Assembly: GCA_963733135.1 (NCBI GenBank)
Contig: CAVTBX010000009.1
Span: 136,953 to 200,952 of the forward strand
DNA length: 64,000 nt
From: CAVTBX01 sp963733135
GTDB lineage: Bacteria; Actinomycetota; Thermoleophilia; Gaiellales; Gaiellaceae
Direction of reading: 5' to 3'
The translations under genes were made by a program, and so were the position numbers. Positions 51,346-59,763 of this stretch are shown piece after piece (positions within the stretch are counted from its first letter, which is position 1; every line of letters begins with the position of its first letter). The notes beneath the pieces were generated by a model that did no database searches, was not told the DNA's origin, and saw nothing but the letters and a program-made list of their open reading frames with translations.

Positions 51346-53241
51346 ATGAAGGTCATCCTTCCAGATGGCTCCGAGCTCGAGCTTCCCGACGGAGCGACGG
51401 GACTCGACGCCGCCCGCGCAATCGGCCCGAAGCTCGCTGAGCAGGCCGTGCTCGTGCGCACGAACGGCGCCGTCCGGGACCTGCGACTCCCGCTCGACGA
51501 CGGGGTGGAGATCCAGATCCTGACCACGCGGGACAAGGACGATCCGGACGCGCTCTGGGTCCTCCGTCACTCGGCCGCACACCTACTGGCCGAGGCGGCG
51601 CGCAGGCTCTACCCGGGCACCAAGGTCGCGATCGGGCCGCCGATCGAGAGCGGCTTCTACTACGACTTCGAGTTCCCCGAGCCGGTCGGCGAGGAGGCGC
51701 TCGAGCGGCTCGAGGAGGAGATTCGGCGCGAGCTCGCCGAGGGCCGATCCTGGGAGCGCGAGCAAATCGGCCGCGACGAGGCCCGGGACCGCTTCGAGGC
51801 GGAGGAGGAGCCCTACAAAGTCGAGCTCGTCGACACGGCCGAGGGCGACATCAGCCTCTACACGCAGGGCGACTTCACGGATCTCTGCCGGGGCCCGCAC
51901 CTCCAGGACTCCGGCCCGATCAAGGCCGTGAAGCTCCTGTCGCTCGCGGGCGCCTACTGGCGCGGCGATTCGTCGAACACCCAGCTCACGCGCGTCTACG
52001 GGACGGCCTTCTTCGACCCGAAGGATCTCGACGCGTACCTCGAGCGCCTGGAGCAGGCCAAGGCCCGCGACCACCGACGCCTCGGCCGCGAACTCGACCT
52101 CGTCCACTTCGACGAGCACTCGCCCGGCTCGCCGATCTGGCACCCCCGCGGCATGGCGATCTGGAACGCGCTCGAGGAGCTCCGCCAGCGCGAGAACGCG
52201 AAGCGCGGCTACCTCGAGGTCAAGACGCCGCTCCTCTACGACACCGAGCTCTGGGAAATCTCGGGCCACTGGGAGCAGTACCGCGACAACATGTTCCTGG
52301 TCGAGCAGCCGGAGAAGACCTACGGGCTGAAGCCGATGAACTGCCCCGGCCACATGCTCCTCTTCGGGAGCGCCGTTCGCAGCCACCGCGACCTCCCGAT
52401 CCGCTACGCGGAGGCCTCGACGCTCCACCGCGACGAGCCGGGCGGGACGCTGCACGGGCTGCTCCGCGTGCGCCACATCACCCAGGACGACGCGCACATC
52501 TTCTGCACGCGCGAGCAGATCGAAGACGAGATCGTCTCGGCTCTCGACTACGCAGCGTTCCTCTACGACCTCTTCGGGATGGTGGCGCGCTTCGAGCTCT
52601 CGACGCGGCCCGAGAAGAAGCTCGGAACCGATGACGAGTGGGACTTCACCGAGGCGGCTCTACAGCGCGCGCTGGAGCGAAGGGAGATCGACTACGTCCT
52701 GAACGAGGGCGACGGAGCGTTCTACGGGCCGAAGGTCGACCTCCACATGACCGACGCGCTCGGACGCTCGTGGCAGATGGGGACGATCCAGCTCGACTCC
52801 CAGATGCCGCAGCGCTTCGGGCTCGCCTATGCGGGCGAGGACAACCGCGAGCACACGCCGTACGTCATCCACCGCGCGCTGCTCGGCTCGCTCGAGCGCT
52901 TCATCGGGATTCTCATCGAGCACTACGGCGGCGACTTCCCGGTTTGGCTGGCGCCCGAGCAGGTGCGCGTCCTTCCTGTTGCCGAAGCACACGCCACCGA
53001 CGCGGAGTCGTTCGCGGACGAGCTTCGAGCGGCCGGTTACCGAGCCGAGGTGGCCGAGCCCGACGAGACCCTCGGCAAACGGATCCGGGCCGCGGAGATC
53101 GAGAAGATCCCGTTCGTCGTCGTCTGGGGCGACAAGGAGTCGCGTGACGCCGTGGCCGTTCGACGCCGGCACGGCGAGCAGAAGACTCTGAGCCTGGAGG
53201 GGTTACTCGCGGAGCTTGCCGCGGCTGGCGTCAGGCGCTAG
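51346..53241 (+). CDS. thrS: Threonyl-tRNA synthetase
   Basis: 631-residue class II synthetase: N-terminal TGS domain (MKVILPDGSELELPDGATGL), editing SAD domain with HSAAHLLAEAARRLYPGTKV, catalytic core with motif 2 region YAEASTLHRDEPGGTLHGLL and RVRHITQDDAHIFC. Zn-ligand Cys lies in KPMNCPGHMLLF; motif 3 is HRALLGSLERFIGILIEHY. The C-terminal anticodon-binding domain follows. ATG 51346. Its stop shares CTAG with the convergent small gene. Confidence 0.96.
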   Translation: MKVILPDGSELELPDGATGLDAARAIGPKLAEQAVLVRTNGAVRDLRLPLDDGVEIQILTTRDKDDPDALWVLRHSAAHLLAEAARRLYPGTKVAIGPPIESGFYYDFEFPEPVGEEALERLEEEIRRELAEGRSWEREQIGRDEARDRFEAEEEPYKVELVDTAEGDISLYTQGDFTDLCRGPHLQDSGPIKAVKLLSLAGAYWRGDSSNTQLTRVYGTAFFDPKDLDAYLERLEQAKARDHRRLGRELDLVHFDEHSPGSPIWHPRGMAIWNALEELRQRENAKRGYLEVKTPLLYDTELWEISGHWEQYRDNMFLVEQPEKTYGLKPMNCPGHMLLFGSAVRSHRDLPIRYAEASTLHRDEPGGTLHGLLRVRHITQDDAHIFCTREQIEDEIVSALDYAAFLYDLFGMVARFELSTRPEKKLGTDDEWDFTEAALQRALERREIDYVLNEGDGAFYGPKVDLHMTDALGRSWQMGTIQLDSQMPQRFGLAYAGEDNREHTPYVIHRALLGSLERFIGILIEHYGGDFPVWLAPEQVRVLPVAEAHATDAESFADELRAAGYRAEVAEPDETLGKRIRAAEIEKIPFVVVWGDKESRDAVAVRRRHGEQKTLSLEGLLAELAAAGVRR

Positions 53242-53522
53242 ACGGTCATCCGATGGGCGACGTCGTACTTCGACACCGACGCGCGCCGGCCGGGAGTGTC
53301 GCCGGCGGGCATCGCGTTCAGCGTCTCGTCGCCGATCCGGTAGTCGTCCTCCGTCTCGAAGAAGAGGATTACGAGGGACTTCTCCGCCTCAGGATCGTGG
53401 AGCACGACGATCTCCTTGGCCGGCAGTCCCTCCGGTTGCTCCCCATCACGCATCTCGCGCTTCATCTCCTCCATCCGGTCCTTGCCGACTCCTTCGAACG
53501 ACACGACCCGTGCGAGCGCCAT
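53238..53522 (-). CDS. Small ABM-like (dimeric alpha/beta barrel) protein, unknown
   Basis: 94 residues: MALARVVSFEGVGKDRMEEM, EIVVLHDPEAEKSLVILFFE and TEDDYRIGDETLNAMPAGDT, a strand-helix-strand pattern resembling ferredoxin-like dimeric barrel proteins. Not assignable to a pathway. Stop overlaps the thrS stop as CTAG (53238-53241). Confidence 0.65.
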   Translation of the reverse strand: MALARVVSFEGVGKDRMEEMKREMRDGEQPEGLPAKEIVVLHDPEAEKSLVILFFETEDDYRIGDETLNAMPAGDTPGRRASVSKYDVAHRMTV

Positions 53523-53600
53523 TCCAAGCCTCCTTGTCGATTCGCGTCAACCCTACGCGGTGCGGATTGGCGGCGCCGCGGCGGGACAGCAGTGACACGC

Positions 53601-53670
53601 GGGCGAGGCATGCCTCGCCCCTACGGTTGCGGCGGCGGTTGGGTCTGTAGGGGCCGGGCATGCCCGGCCC
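53601..53670. repeat. Family-3 palindromes P4 and P5
   Basis: P4 GGGCGAGGCATGCCTCGCCC (53601-53620) is identical to P1. P5 GGGCCGGGCATGCCCGGCCC (53651-53670), preceded by GTAG and followed by GCGAC, is the counterpart of P2. Both are perfect 20-bp palindromes, 30 bases apart. Confidence 0.75.
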
Positions 53671-53787
53671 GCGACCTGCCAGGGCATTTCGCCGGTTGCT
53701 ACAGTGACCGCCTGCAAGCAGGAGCTTCCGTTCCTCACCTCCAGGGCCCGCGCCCGCCGAGGTTCAACCGAGTCGATCGGGTTGACG

Positions 53788-53816
53788 GAGCTGCTGCGTG
53801 CAGCTCTTGTCGTTTT
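53788..53816 (+). promoter_or_regulatory. infC leader hairpin with T-rich tail (possible attenuator)
   Basis: Stem GAGCTGC / GCAGCTC with loop TGCGT, followed by TTGTCGTTTT. It resembles an intrinsic terminator 40 bases before infC, in the leader where L20 autoregulation of the infC-rpmI-rplT operon is known in Bacillus. Mechanism here is inference. Confidence 0.5.
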
Positions 53817-53853
53817 CAAGAAGGGAGTATGAGGCGAGCTTGGTGAAGAACTC

Positions 53854-54432
53854 TTGAGGCCGCGGCGAAGGCCCGACACACGTCCGCCCGTCCAGGATCA
53901 GACGAGGATCAACGACGCCATCCGCGTCCCGAACGTCCGGCTGATCGACGAGAAGGGGGAGCAGCTCGGGATCAAGACGCGGGACGAGGCGCTCGACTAC
54001 GCGTTTTCGAGGAACCTCGACCTGGTGGAAGTGGCGAAGGAAGCCGATCCGCCCGTCTGCCGGGTCATGGACTACGGGAAGTACAAGTACGAGCAGGAGC
54101 AGAAGGCCAAGATCGCCCGTAGGCACCAGGTCTCGGTCAATGTCAAGGAGATCAAGCTCAGACCCAAGATCGGGATCCACGATTACGAGACCAAGAAGGG
54201 CCACGTCGTCCGGTTCCTGAACCAGCGGGCCAAGGTGAAGGTGACGATCATGTTCCGCGGCCGTGAGCAGAGCCACCCCGAGCGGGGACGCGACCTGCTC
54301 ATGCGGCTCGCCGACGATGTGAAGGAGCTCGGGCAGATCGAGTCGCCGCCGCTCCAGGACGGCAGGAACATGGTGATGGTGCTGGCCCCGGCGAAGACCC
54401 AGCAACAGGTAGGAGCAGCACAAAGTGCCTAA
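53854..54432 (+). CDS. infC: Translation initiation factor IF-3
   Basis: 192 residues: N-domain [20 protein letters not shown] and [20 protein letters not shown], linker with [15 protein letters not shown]-domain [20 protein letters not shown] and [20 protein letters not shown]. The start appears to be TTG 53854; IF-3 genes often use rare starts that IF-3 itself discriminates against. The stop overlaps rpmI by eight bases. Confidence 0.95.
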   Translation: MRPRRRPDTRPPVQDQTRINDAIRVPNVRLIDEKGEQLGIKTRDEALDYAFSRNLDLVEVAKEADPPVCRVMDYGKYKYEQEQKAKIARRHQVSVNVKEIKLRPKIGIHDYETKKGHVVRFLNQRAKVKVTIMFRGREQSHPERGRDLLMRLADDVKELGQIESPPLQDGRNMVMVLAPAKTQQQVGAAQSA

Positions 54433-54619
54433 GCAGAAAACGAACAGCTCGGCGAAGAAGCGCTTCAAGGTGACCGGTTCGGGCAAGATCCTGCGCCGCC
54501 ACGCGATGAAGAGCCACAACCTCGAGAAGAAGAGCGCCAAGCGCAAGCGCGATTTCAGGAACGACCACCCCGTGTCACCGGCGGACGAACGCGAAGCCCG
54601 TCGCCTGCTCGGCCGCTAG
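54425..54619 (+). CDS. rpmI: 50S ribosomal protein bL35
   Basis: 64-residue basic protein: [40 protein letters not shown], the canonical bL35 pattern. GTG 54425 within the infC end; rplT follows after 12 bases. Confidence 0.96.
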   Translation: MPKQKTNSSAKKRFKVTGSGKILRRHAMKSHNLEKKSAKRKRDFRNDHPVSPADEREARRLLGR

Positions 54620-54631
54620 GAGGAGAAGCAG

Positions 54632-54991
54632 ATGCCCCGCGTCAAGCGATCGGTTGCCGGGCGCAAGAAGCGCCGCAAGGTTCTCGGCGAAGCCAAAGGC
54701 TTCGTCGGCCAGGGCCATGTCTCGTACCGCAAGGCCAAGGAGCAGCTCCTCCACGCAGACAACCACGCCTACCGTGACCGCCGCAACAAGAAGCGGACGT
54801 TCAGGCGCCTGTGGATCCTGCGGATCAACGCCGCCGCGCGGCAGGAAGGCCTCTCGTACAACCAGTTCATCTCCGGTTGCCGGAAGGCCGAGATCGAGCT
54901 CGACCGCAAGGTGCTCGCCGATCTCGCGGTGAACGACCCGGCCGCCTTCACGAACGTCGCGGCGCGGGCCAAGGCAGCGTTGGACGCCTGA
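54632..54991 (+). CDS. rplT: 50S ribosomal protein bL20
   Basis: 119-residue, highly basic: [63 protein letters not shown] 54632 follows AGGAGGAG. Binds 23S rRNA early in 50S assembly. Its TGA stop overlaps the CTG proposed as start of the next gene. Confidence 0.97.
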   Translation: MPRVKRSVAGRKKRRKVLGEAKGFVGQGHVSYRKAKEQLLHADNHAYRDRRNKKRTFRRLWILRINAAARQEGLSYNQFISGCRKAEIELDRKVLADLAVNDPAAFTNVAARAKAALDA

Positions 54992-55974
54992 CGGTTCCGC
55001 AGCTCGAACCGATCGCGGAGGTCCTGCGCCGGCAGGCCGCGAACTTCGAGCAGGGTGATTCGCCGCTCTACGCACGTCTGACGCGCGAACACGCCGAGGA
55101 GATCGCCGAGCTCTGCGGCGACTGCCAGCCTCGCTGGGAAGCGCCGCTCCGGGTCTTTGCTGCCGTGCACTACCTCGCCCTCTCGGATCGTGTCCCGGAT
55201 GCGTGGGAGTCGTTCACTGAGACCCTTCGGACGCATCGCGAGTGGGTCGAGCGGTTCGTCGCCGAGCAGCCTGTGCAGACGAACGAGGTGCAGCGTTGCT
55301 GGGCTCTCCTGCCGGCGTTCCTGAGCGTCGCGGCCGACGGCCGCCCGGTCGATCTTGTCGAGCTCGGCCCGAGTGCGGGGCTGAACCTTCTCTGGGATCG
55401 GTACGCCTATCGGTATAGCGAAGCGCGCTGGGGGCCTCGTGACGCGCCGCTCGAGCTTGCGGCCGAAGCGCTCGACGGCCCGCCGGCCGCGCTCTTCGAG
55501 ACCGAAGTCGCCGTCCGCACGCGGCTAGGCATCGACCGCCACCCAGTGGACGTGACGAGCGAGGAGGGAGCTCTCCTCCTCCAGTCGTTCGTCTGGGCCG
55601 ACCAAGTCGAGCGGCTCGAGCGGCTCCGGAGGGCGATCGAGATCGCACGGACCGCACCGCCGCAGCTCGTGCGGGGGGACTACGTGGAGGAACTGCCGCG
55701 GATGCTCGCTCGCCGTGACCTCTCGGCCCTGACGGTCGTCTTCCACTCGGTCTCGCTGGGATATCTGACACGAGACGGGCGTGATCGCGTCCGTGCGGCG
55801 ATCGCAGCGGAGGGAGGGCGCGGCTCGCTGGCCCACGTCTCCTACGAGTTCGTCGAGGGCGAACCCGAGAGCTTCGAGGGCTTCGCGCTCGACGTGACGC
55901 TCTACCCGGACGGCGAGCCGATCAGGTTGGCGCTCCTGGACGGCCACGCCAATCGCCTTCGGTGGATCCGCTGA
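54988..55974 (+). CDS. DUF2332 domain protein
   Basis: About 328 residues matching DUF2332: [57 protein letters not shown] and [20 protein letters not shown] (SAM-MTase-like glycine region), then [20 protein letters not shown]. Function unknown. No ATG, GTG or TTG exists in frame between the rplT region and the conserved N-terminus; CTG 54988 overlapping the rplT stop (CTGA) is the best candidate. It interrupts the usual rplT-spoU adjacency. Confidence 0.8.
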   Translation: MTVPQLEPIAEVLRRQAANFEQGDSPLYARLTREHAEEIAELCGDCQPRWEAPLRVFAAVHYLALSDRVPDAWESFTETLRTHREWVERFVAEQPVQTNEVQRCWALLPAFLSVAADGRPVDLVELGPSAGLNLLWDRYAYRYSEARWGPRDAPLELAAEALDGPPAALFETEVAVRTRLGIDRHPVDVTSEEGALLLQSFVWADQVERLERLRRAIEIARTAPPQLVRGDYVEELPRMLARRDLSALTVVFHSVSLGYLTRDGRDRVRAAIAAEGGRGSLAHVSYEFVEGEPESFEGFALDVTLYPDGEPIRLALLDGHANRLRWIR

Positions 55975-56687
55975 TCACGTCCGCCACCAACCCGCGTCTG
56001 AAGCTCGTCCGGAAGCTCGCATCCCGGCGCGGCCGGGCCAAGCTCGGACTCTTCGCGTGCGAGGGAGAGGATCTCGTGGAGGCCGGCCTCGACGCCGGGC
56101 TCGAGCCGGTCGAGGCCCTCGTTGACGCCGAGCGTCCTGCGCTCGTCGAGCGCCTGGCAGCCCCAGAGCGGGTCGAGCCCAGGCTCATGGCGGAGCTCTC
56201 GACGCTCGGCCATCCGGCGCGGGTCGTCGCTGTGTTCCGCCGCGCTGACCTGCCTCGCGGCGCCGGTGGAACCGGTGTTGCCCTCTGGCGAGTCGGAGAC
56301 CCGGGCAACGTCGGAACCCTTCTCCGCACCGCCGACGCGCTGGGCCCCGCCTTCGTCGCCCTGTCCGAGGGCTGCGCCGACCCGACGGCGCCCAAGGCCC
56401 TCCGGGCCTCCGCCGGAGCCGTCTTCCGTGTTCCGACCGCCGAGTTCGACGAAGCGCCGCGGCCCTGGCTCGCCCTCGTCTCCTCGGGAGGGACGCCGCT
56501 CCACGACGCTGACCTCGGCCACGGCACGTTCGTTCTCGGTGCCGAACGCGACGGGCTTCCCGAGGAGGTGCTGGCCCGCTGCGACGCGCGCGTAACGATC
56601 CCGCAGGAGCCTGCCGCGGAGTCTCTGAACGTCGCGATCGCCGGTGCGGTGGCCCTTTACGAGCGTCGGCGGCTGACGGCCGCCTAG
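55962..56687 (+). CDS. TrmH/SpoU-family RNA 2'-O-methyltransferase
   Basis: 241-residue SPOUT enzyme: N-terminal substrate-binding segment [20 protein letters not shown], then the knot: motif 1 ALWRVGDPGNVGTLLRTADA, motif 2 FVLGAERDGLPEEVLARCD and motif 3 IPQEPAAESLNVAIAGAVAL. Probably acts on 23S rRNA or tRNA ribose. GTG 55962 lies in the DUF2332 end. Stop shares CTAG (56684-56687) with the convergent methyltransferase. Confidence 0.92.
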   Translation: MDPLITSATNPRLKLVRKLASRRGRAKLGLFACEGEDLVEAGLDAGLEPVEALVDAERPALVERLAAPERVEPRLMAELSTLGHPARVVAVFRRADLPRGAGGTGVALWRVGDPGNVGTLLRTADALGPAFVALSEGCADPTAPKALRASAGAVFRVPTAEFDEAPRPWLALVSSGGTPLHDADLGHGTFVLGAERDGLPEEVLARCDARVTIPQEPAAESLNVAIAGAVALYERRRLTAA

Positions 56688-57388
56688 GCAGGCCGCTCGG
56701 CGATCCAGACCGTGTCTTCGCCGCCGCCGTAGGGCCGGCGGTCGAACCACCCGTACTCGGCGACGACCCTCAGGCCCGCCTGAGACAGGAGCTCGCGCCA
56801 GCGCTCGGGCTCGAGCCAGGCGAGAGCCAGGGTCGTCTCCGTGGAGGGGCCGCGAACCACGAGCGTGAGCACTCGCTGCTCCCGATTCCAGTCGGCCCGC
56901 TCCCAGATGCCCGGCTCGCGCTCGAGCCAGCGGCCGTGCGTCTCCTCGATGTCCGCGTCTCCCGGGGCGAAGACGTCGAAGGCGAAGCGACCGCCGGGGA
57001 CCAGTCGGTCGCGAACGGCGCGCAGAGCACACAGCCTCGCGTCGTCAGTCTCCAGGTGGAGGAAGGCGCGAAACGGCGAGGTGACGAGGCGCACCCGCTC
57101 GGTCACCGGCGGGTCGGCAAGGTCACCGAGCCGGAGGTCTACGAGGTGCGACACGCCCGCCGCCTCGGCTCGCTCTCGGCAGACCGCCAGCATTCCGGGC
57201 GAGGAGTCGACGCCGATCACCTCGACGCCCGCCTGCGCGACCGGTACCGCGACGCGGCCGGTTCCGACTCCGAGCTCGACGACCGGCCCGCCCGCTTTCC
57301 TCGCTTCCTCCACGTAGAAGCCGACGTCCTCGACGACAGTACGGCTCCACTCGTCGTAGAGCCCGGCGATCAGGTCGTACTCGCTCAG
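56684..57388 (-). CDS. Class I SAM-dependent methyltransferase (copy 2)
   Basis: About 234 residues: SEYDLIAGLYDEWSRTVVED, motif I VVELGVGTGRVAVPVAQAGV, VIGVDSSPGMLAVCRERAEA, and LVPGGRFAFDVFAPG. Closely similar in layout to the methyltransferase at 57836-58573. No normal start codon precedes the conserved N-terminus; CTG 57388 overlapping the upstream TGA (CTGA on the minus strand) is proposed. Substrate unknown. Confidence 0.8.
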   Translation of the reverse strand: MSEYDLIAGLYDEWSRTVVEDVGFYVEEARKAGGPVVELGVGTGRVAVPVAQAGVEVIGVDSSPGMLAVCRERAEAAGVSHLVDLRLGDLADPPVTERVRLVTSPFRAFLHLETDDARLCALRAVRDRLVPGGRFAFDVFAPGDADIEETHGRWLEREPGIWERADWNREQRVLTLVVRGPSTETTLALAWLEPERWRELLSQAGLRVVAEYGWFDRRPYGGGEDTVWIAERPA

Positions 57389-57825
57389 GACGAAGCGCGC
57401 TCGGCGGCAGCCCGGAGGTGGCCGAGGCCGTCTTCGAGGCTCGTCGCGAGCGTCTTGGCCATGCGCCCCCGCATGAGACGCACCGGAAAGCCGGCCCACG
57501 ACTCCTCGGAGACGACATGCGTCCCACCCTCCTGCAGCTCGAGCCTGTGGACGTGGACGGCCGAGATGCCCATCGTCTTGCCCGTCCAGGCGATCTCGCG
57601 AGACGGGTCGACGTGCCGCAGGGTGGAGACGATCGTGCCCGGGCCGGCCTTCCAGCGGAATGTCGAGCCGGGCACGAGCTCTCCCTCGAAGCTCGCGCTC
57701 TTCACGTCCGGGTTCCAGTCGGGCCAGCGCTCGATGTCGGTCAAGACCGCCCAAACGGCATCGGGCGACGCGGCCACCTGGGTCTCGGCGCGCTCGACGA
57801 CGGGTGCGGCTCGGTCGACCTCCAT
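57385..57825 (-). CDS. SRPBCC family protein (polyketide cyclase-like)
   Basis: 146 residues from ATG 57825 (GGAG upstream): ERAETQVAASPDAVWAVLTD, IERWPDWNPDVKSASFEGEL, TLRHVDPSREIAWTGKTMGI and a long C-terminal helix KTLATSLEDGLGHLRAAAER. A helix-grip ligand-binding fold. Lies between two related methyltransferase genes and is probably co-transcribed with both. Confidence 0.82.
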   Translation of the reverse strand: MEVDRAAPVVERAETQVAASPDAVWAVLTDIERWPDWNPDVKSASFEGELVPGSTFRWKAGPGTIVSTLRHVDPSREIAWTGKTMGISAVHVHRLELQEGGTHVVSEESWAGFPVRLMRGRMAKTLATSLEDGLGHLRAAAERASS

Positions 57826-57835
57826 TACTCCGACC

Positions 57836-58573
57836 CTACTCCGCCGGCTTCCGCGCAATCCAGACGAACTCGGTCGCGTCGTCGTCGAACGGCAGGCGGT
57901 CGAAGGAGCGGTAGAGCGCCTCGGTCTCGAGCCCGGACACGTCCAGGAGCCCTTCCCATTCGGACTTCGTCACCCACCAGAGCGACACCGTTCGGGGCTC
58001 GTGGCCGACCCGCTCAGCGAAGGCGGTGACGTCGATCCGGTTGTCGCCGGGCGCGTGCTCGGTGTACTCCCAGATCGTCGAGGAGCCGGGATGCGGCTGC
58101 GCCATCCCGTCGTTTCGCGCGGCGATATGAGGATTGAAGACGAACGCGTTCCACGCGAAGCGGCCGCCCGGGCGCAAGGACGCGGCGACCCGCTCGAAGA
58201 GCTGACGCCGGTCGCGCCAGGCGGGGAGGTGGAGGAGCGCACGAAACGGGCAGTAGACGAGCGCCGCGGGCTCGTCCAGCTCGAGCTCCCGCATGTCGCC
58301 CTCCCGGAGCTCGACCTCGACGCCGGCCTCCGCGACACGGGCGCGGCCGAGTTCCAGCATGGCCGGCGAGGAGTCGATCCCGAGCACAGGGCGGCCGGTC
58401 TCGCGCGCGACCGGGATCGCAACCCGGCCGTTGCCGACGCCCAGCTCGACGATCGGCCCGTCGGCTTCGCGCGCGAGCTGGACGTAGAACTCGACGTCCT
58501 CGGTCATGGGCGCCGACCACTCGTCGTAGATCGCTGCGAAGGAGTCGTAGCCGGAGCCGGAGTCGGAGCCCAC
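57836..58573 (-). CDS. Class I SAM-dependent methyltransferase (copy 1)
   Basis: 245 residues from GTG 58573: SGYDSFAAIYDEWSAPMTED, VEFYVQLAREADG, motif I IVELGVGNGRVAIPVARETG, VLGIDSSPAMLELGRARVAE, LRPGGRFAWNAFVFNPHIAA. A paralogue of the gene at 56684. Longer readings would run into family-1 repeat copy B. Substrate unknown. Confidence 0.83.
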   Translation of the reverse strand: MGSDSGSGYDSFAAIYDEWSAPMTEDVEFYVQLAREADGPIVELGVGNGRVAIPVARETGRPVLGIDSSPAMLELGRARVAEAGVEVELREGDMRELELDEPAALVYCPFRALLHLPAWRDRRQLFERVAASLRPGGRFAWNAFVFNPHIAARNDGMAQPHPGSSTIWEYTEHAPGDNRIDVTAFAERVGHEPRTVSLWWVTKSEWEGLLDVSGLETEALYRSFDRLPFDDDATEFVWIARKPAE

Positions 58574-58582
58574 GGAAGGCCT

Positions 58583-58729
58583 AATCGGATGACGCTTCGC
58601 CGTCGGGAGGCGATGCGTGGTACCGGCCAAGGACGCAGGGAGCGCTCATATCCGGAGGATATGGGTGCGACTGAGGACGCCGGACGGGGCCGTGCAGCGC
58701 ATTCCGACGGCTCAAGGCTTCATCCGATT
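58583..58729 (+). repeat. Family-1 structured repeat, copy B
   Basis: 147-nt element. Outer arms AATCGGATGACGCTTCGCCG (58583-58602, continuing to 58617) and CGGCTCAAGGCTTCATCCGATT (end 58729) pair imperfectly over about 30 bases. Core: AAGGACGCAGGGAG (58629-58642), hairpin CATATCC-GGA-GGATATG (58647-58663), CGACTGAGGACGC (58668-58680). It fills the gap between divergent methyltransferase and pheS genes. Confidence 0.82.
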
Positions 58730-58765
58730 TGGCCTTCCTCAAAAACCCGATGATACGCTCGCCCG

Positions 58766-59761
58766 ATGGATACGGCCGGGCTAGAAACCGAGGCAGAAAG
58801 CGCGATCGCGGGCGCTTCGACGCTTGGCGAGCTCGACGACGCGCGTGTCCGCTACCTCGGGCGAAAGAGCGCGCTCAAGCTCGCCCTCCGTGAGGTCCGG
58901 GACCGCGAGACCGGCATGACGCTGAACGCCGTCCGTGAACGGCTCGAGGCGGCCGTGACCGAGCGTCAAACCACTCTCGAGCGAGTTGAGCTTGATCGAG
59001 CGGTCTCCGAGGAGCGAATCGACGTCACGTTGCCGGGCACCCGGCGCCGCCGCGGGCATCTTCACCTCGTAACCCAGGTGCGACGTGAGGTCGAGGACAT
59101 CTTCCTCGGCATGGGCTATGAGGTTGTCGACGGCCGGGAGGTCGAGACCACGCACTACCTCTTCGACGCGCTGAACATGGGGCCGGCCCACCCGACGCGC
59201 TCGCCGCTGCACACGTTCTACGTGAACGACGAGCACGTGCTCCGCAGCGAGACGTCGCCCTCGCAGATCCACACCATGGAGGCCCAGCAGCCGCCGGTCT
59301 TCGTCGTCTCGCTCGGCCGGTGCTATCGCCGCGATACCGCGGATGCGACGCACTACCCGATCTTCCACCAGGTCGAGGGCCTGGCGGTCGACCGCGGCAT
59401 TACGCTCGCGGACCTGAAGGGGACACTCCGGGCGCTCCTCCGAGCGCTCTTCGGCGCCGACCGCGAGGCGAAGTTCATCACGCACTTCTTTCCGTTCACC
59501 GAGCCGTCCGTCGAGGTGCTCGTCTCGTGCTTCCAGTGCGACGGCGCGGGGTGCTCGATGTGCCGCCAATCCGGCTGGATCGAGATCGGCGGCTCCGGGA
59601 TGGTCGACCCGAACGTGCTCCGCTTCGTCGGCTACGACCCCGAGGAGGTCTCGGGCTTCGCCTTCGGCTGGGGGCTCGAACGGATGGCGATCCTCCGGCA
59701 CGGCCTGCCTGACATCCGCGACCTCTGGGCGAACGACCTCCGCTTCGCACGCCAGTTTTGA
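58766..59761 (+). CDS. pheS: Phenylalanyl-tRNA synthetase alpha subunit
   Basis: 331-residue class II subunit: N-terminal coiled coil (LGELDDARVRYLGRKSALKL), motif 1 EVETTHYLFDALNMGPAHPT, motif 2 GRCYRRDTADATHYPIFHQV, EGLAVDRGITLADLKG and motif 3 GWGLERMAILRHGLPDIRDL. A Cys cluster CFQCDGAGCSMCRQSGWIEI suggests a zinc site. ATG 58766. Followed by repeat copy D and then pheT. Confidence 0.95.
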   Translation: MDTAGLETEAESAIAGASTLGELDDARVRYLGRKSALKLALREVRDRETGMTLNAVRERLEAAVTERQTTLERVELDRAVSEERIDVTLPGTRRRRGHLHLVTQVRREVEDIFLGMGYEVVDGREVETTHYLFDALNMGPAHPTRSPLHTFYVNDEHVLRSETSPSQIHTMEAQQPPVFVVSLGRCYRRDTADATHYPIFHQVEGLAVDRGITLADLKGTLRALLRALFGADREAKFITHFFPFTEPSVEVLVSCFQCDGAGCSMCRQSGWIEIGGSGMVDPNVLRFVGYDPEEVSGFAFGWGLERMAILRHGLPDIRDLWANDLRFARQF

Positions 59762-59763
59762 TG

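Larger units (their letters stand above)
53523..53853. other. 331-bp region: family-3 palindromes and infC leader
   Basis: No gene seen. It carries palindromes P4 (53601-53620) and P5 (53651-53670), a 100-base stretch without features, then TTGACG at 53782 and the infC leader hairpin. The upstream half is probably the end of the previous unit; the last 80 bases are the probable infC promoter and leader. Confidence 0.6.
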
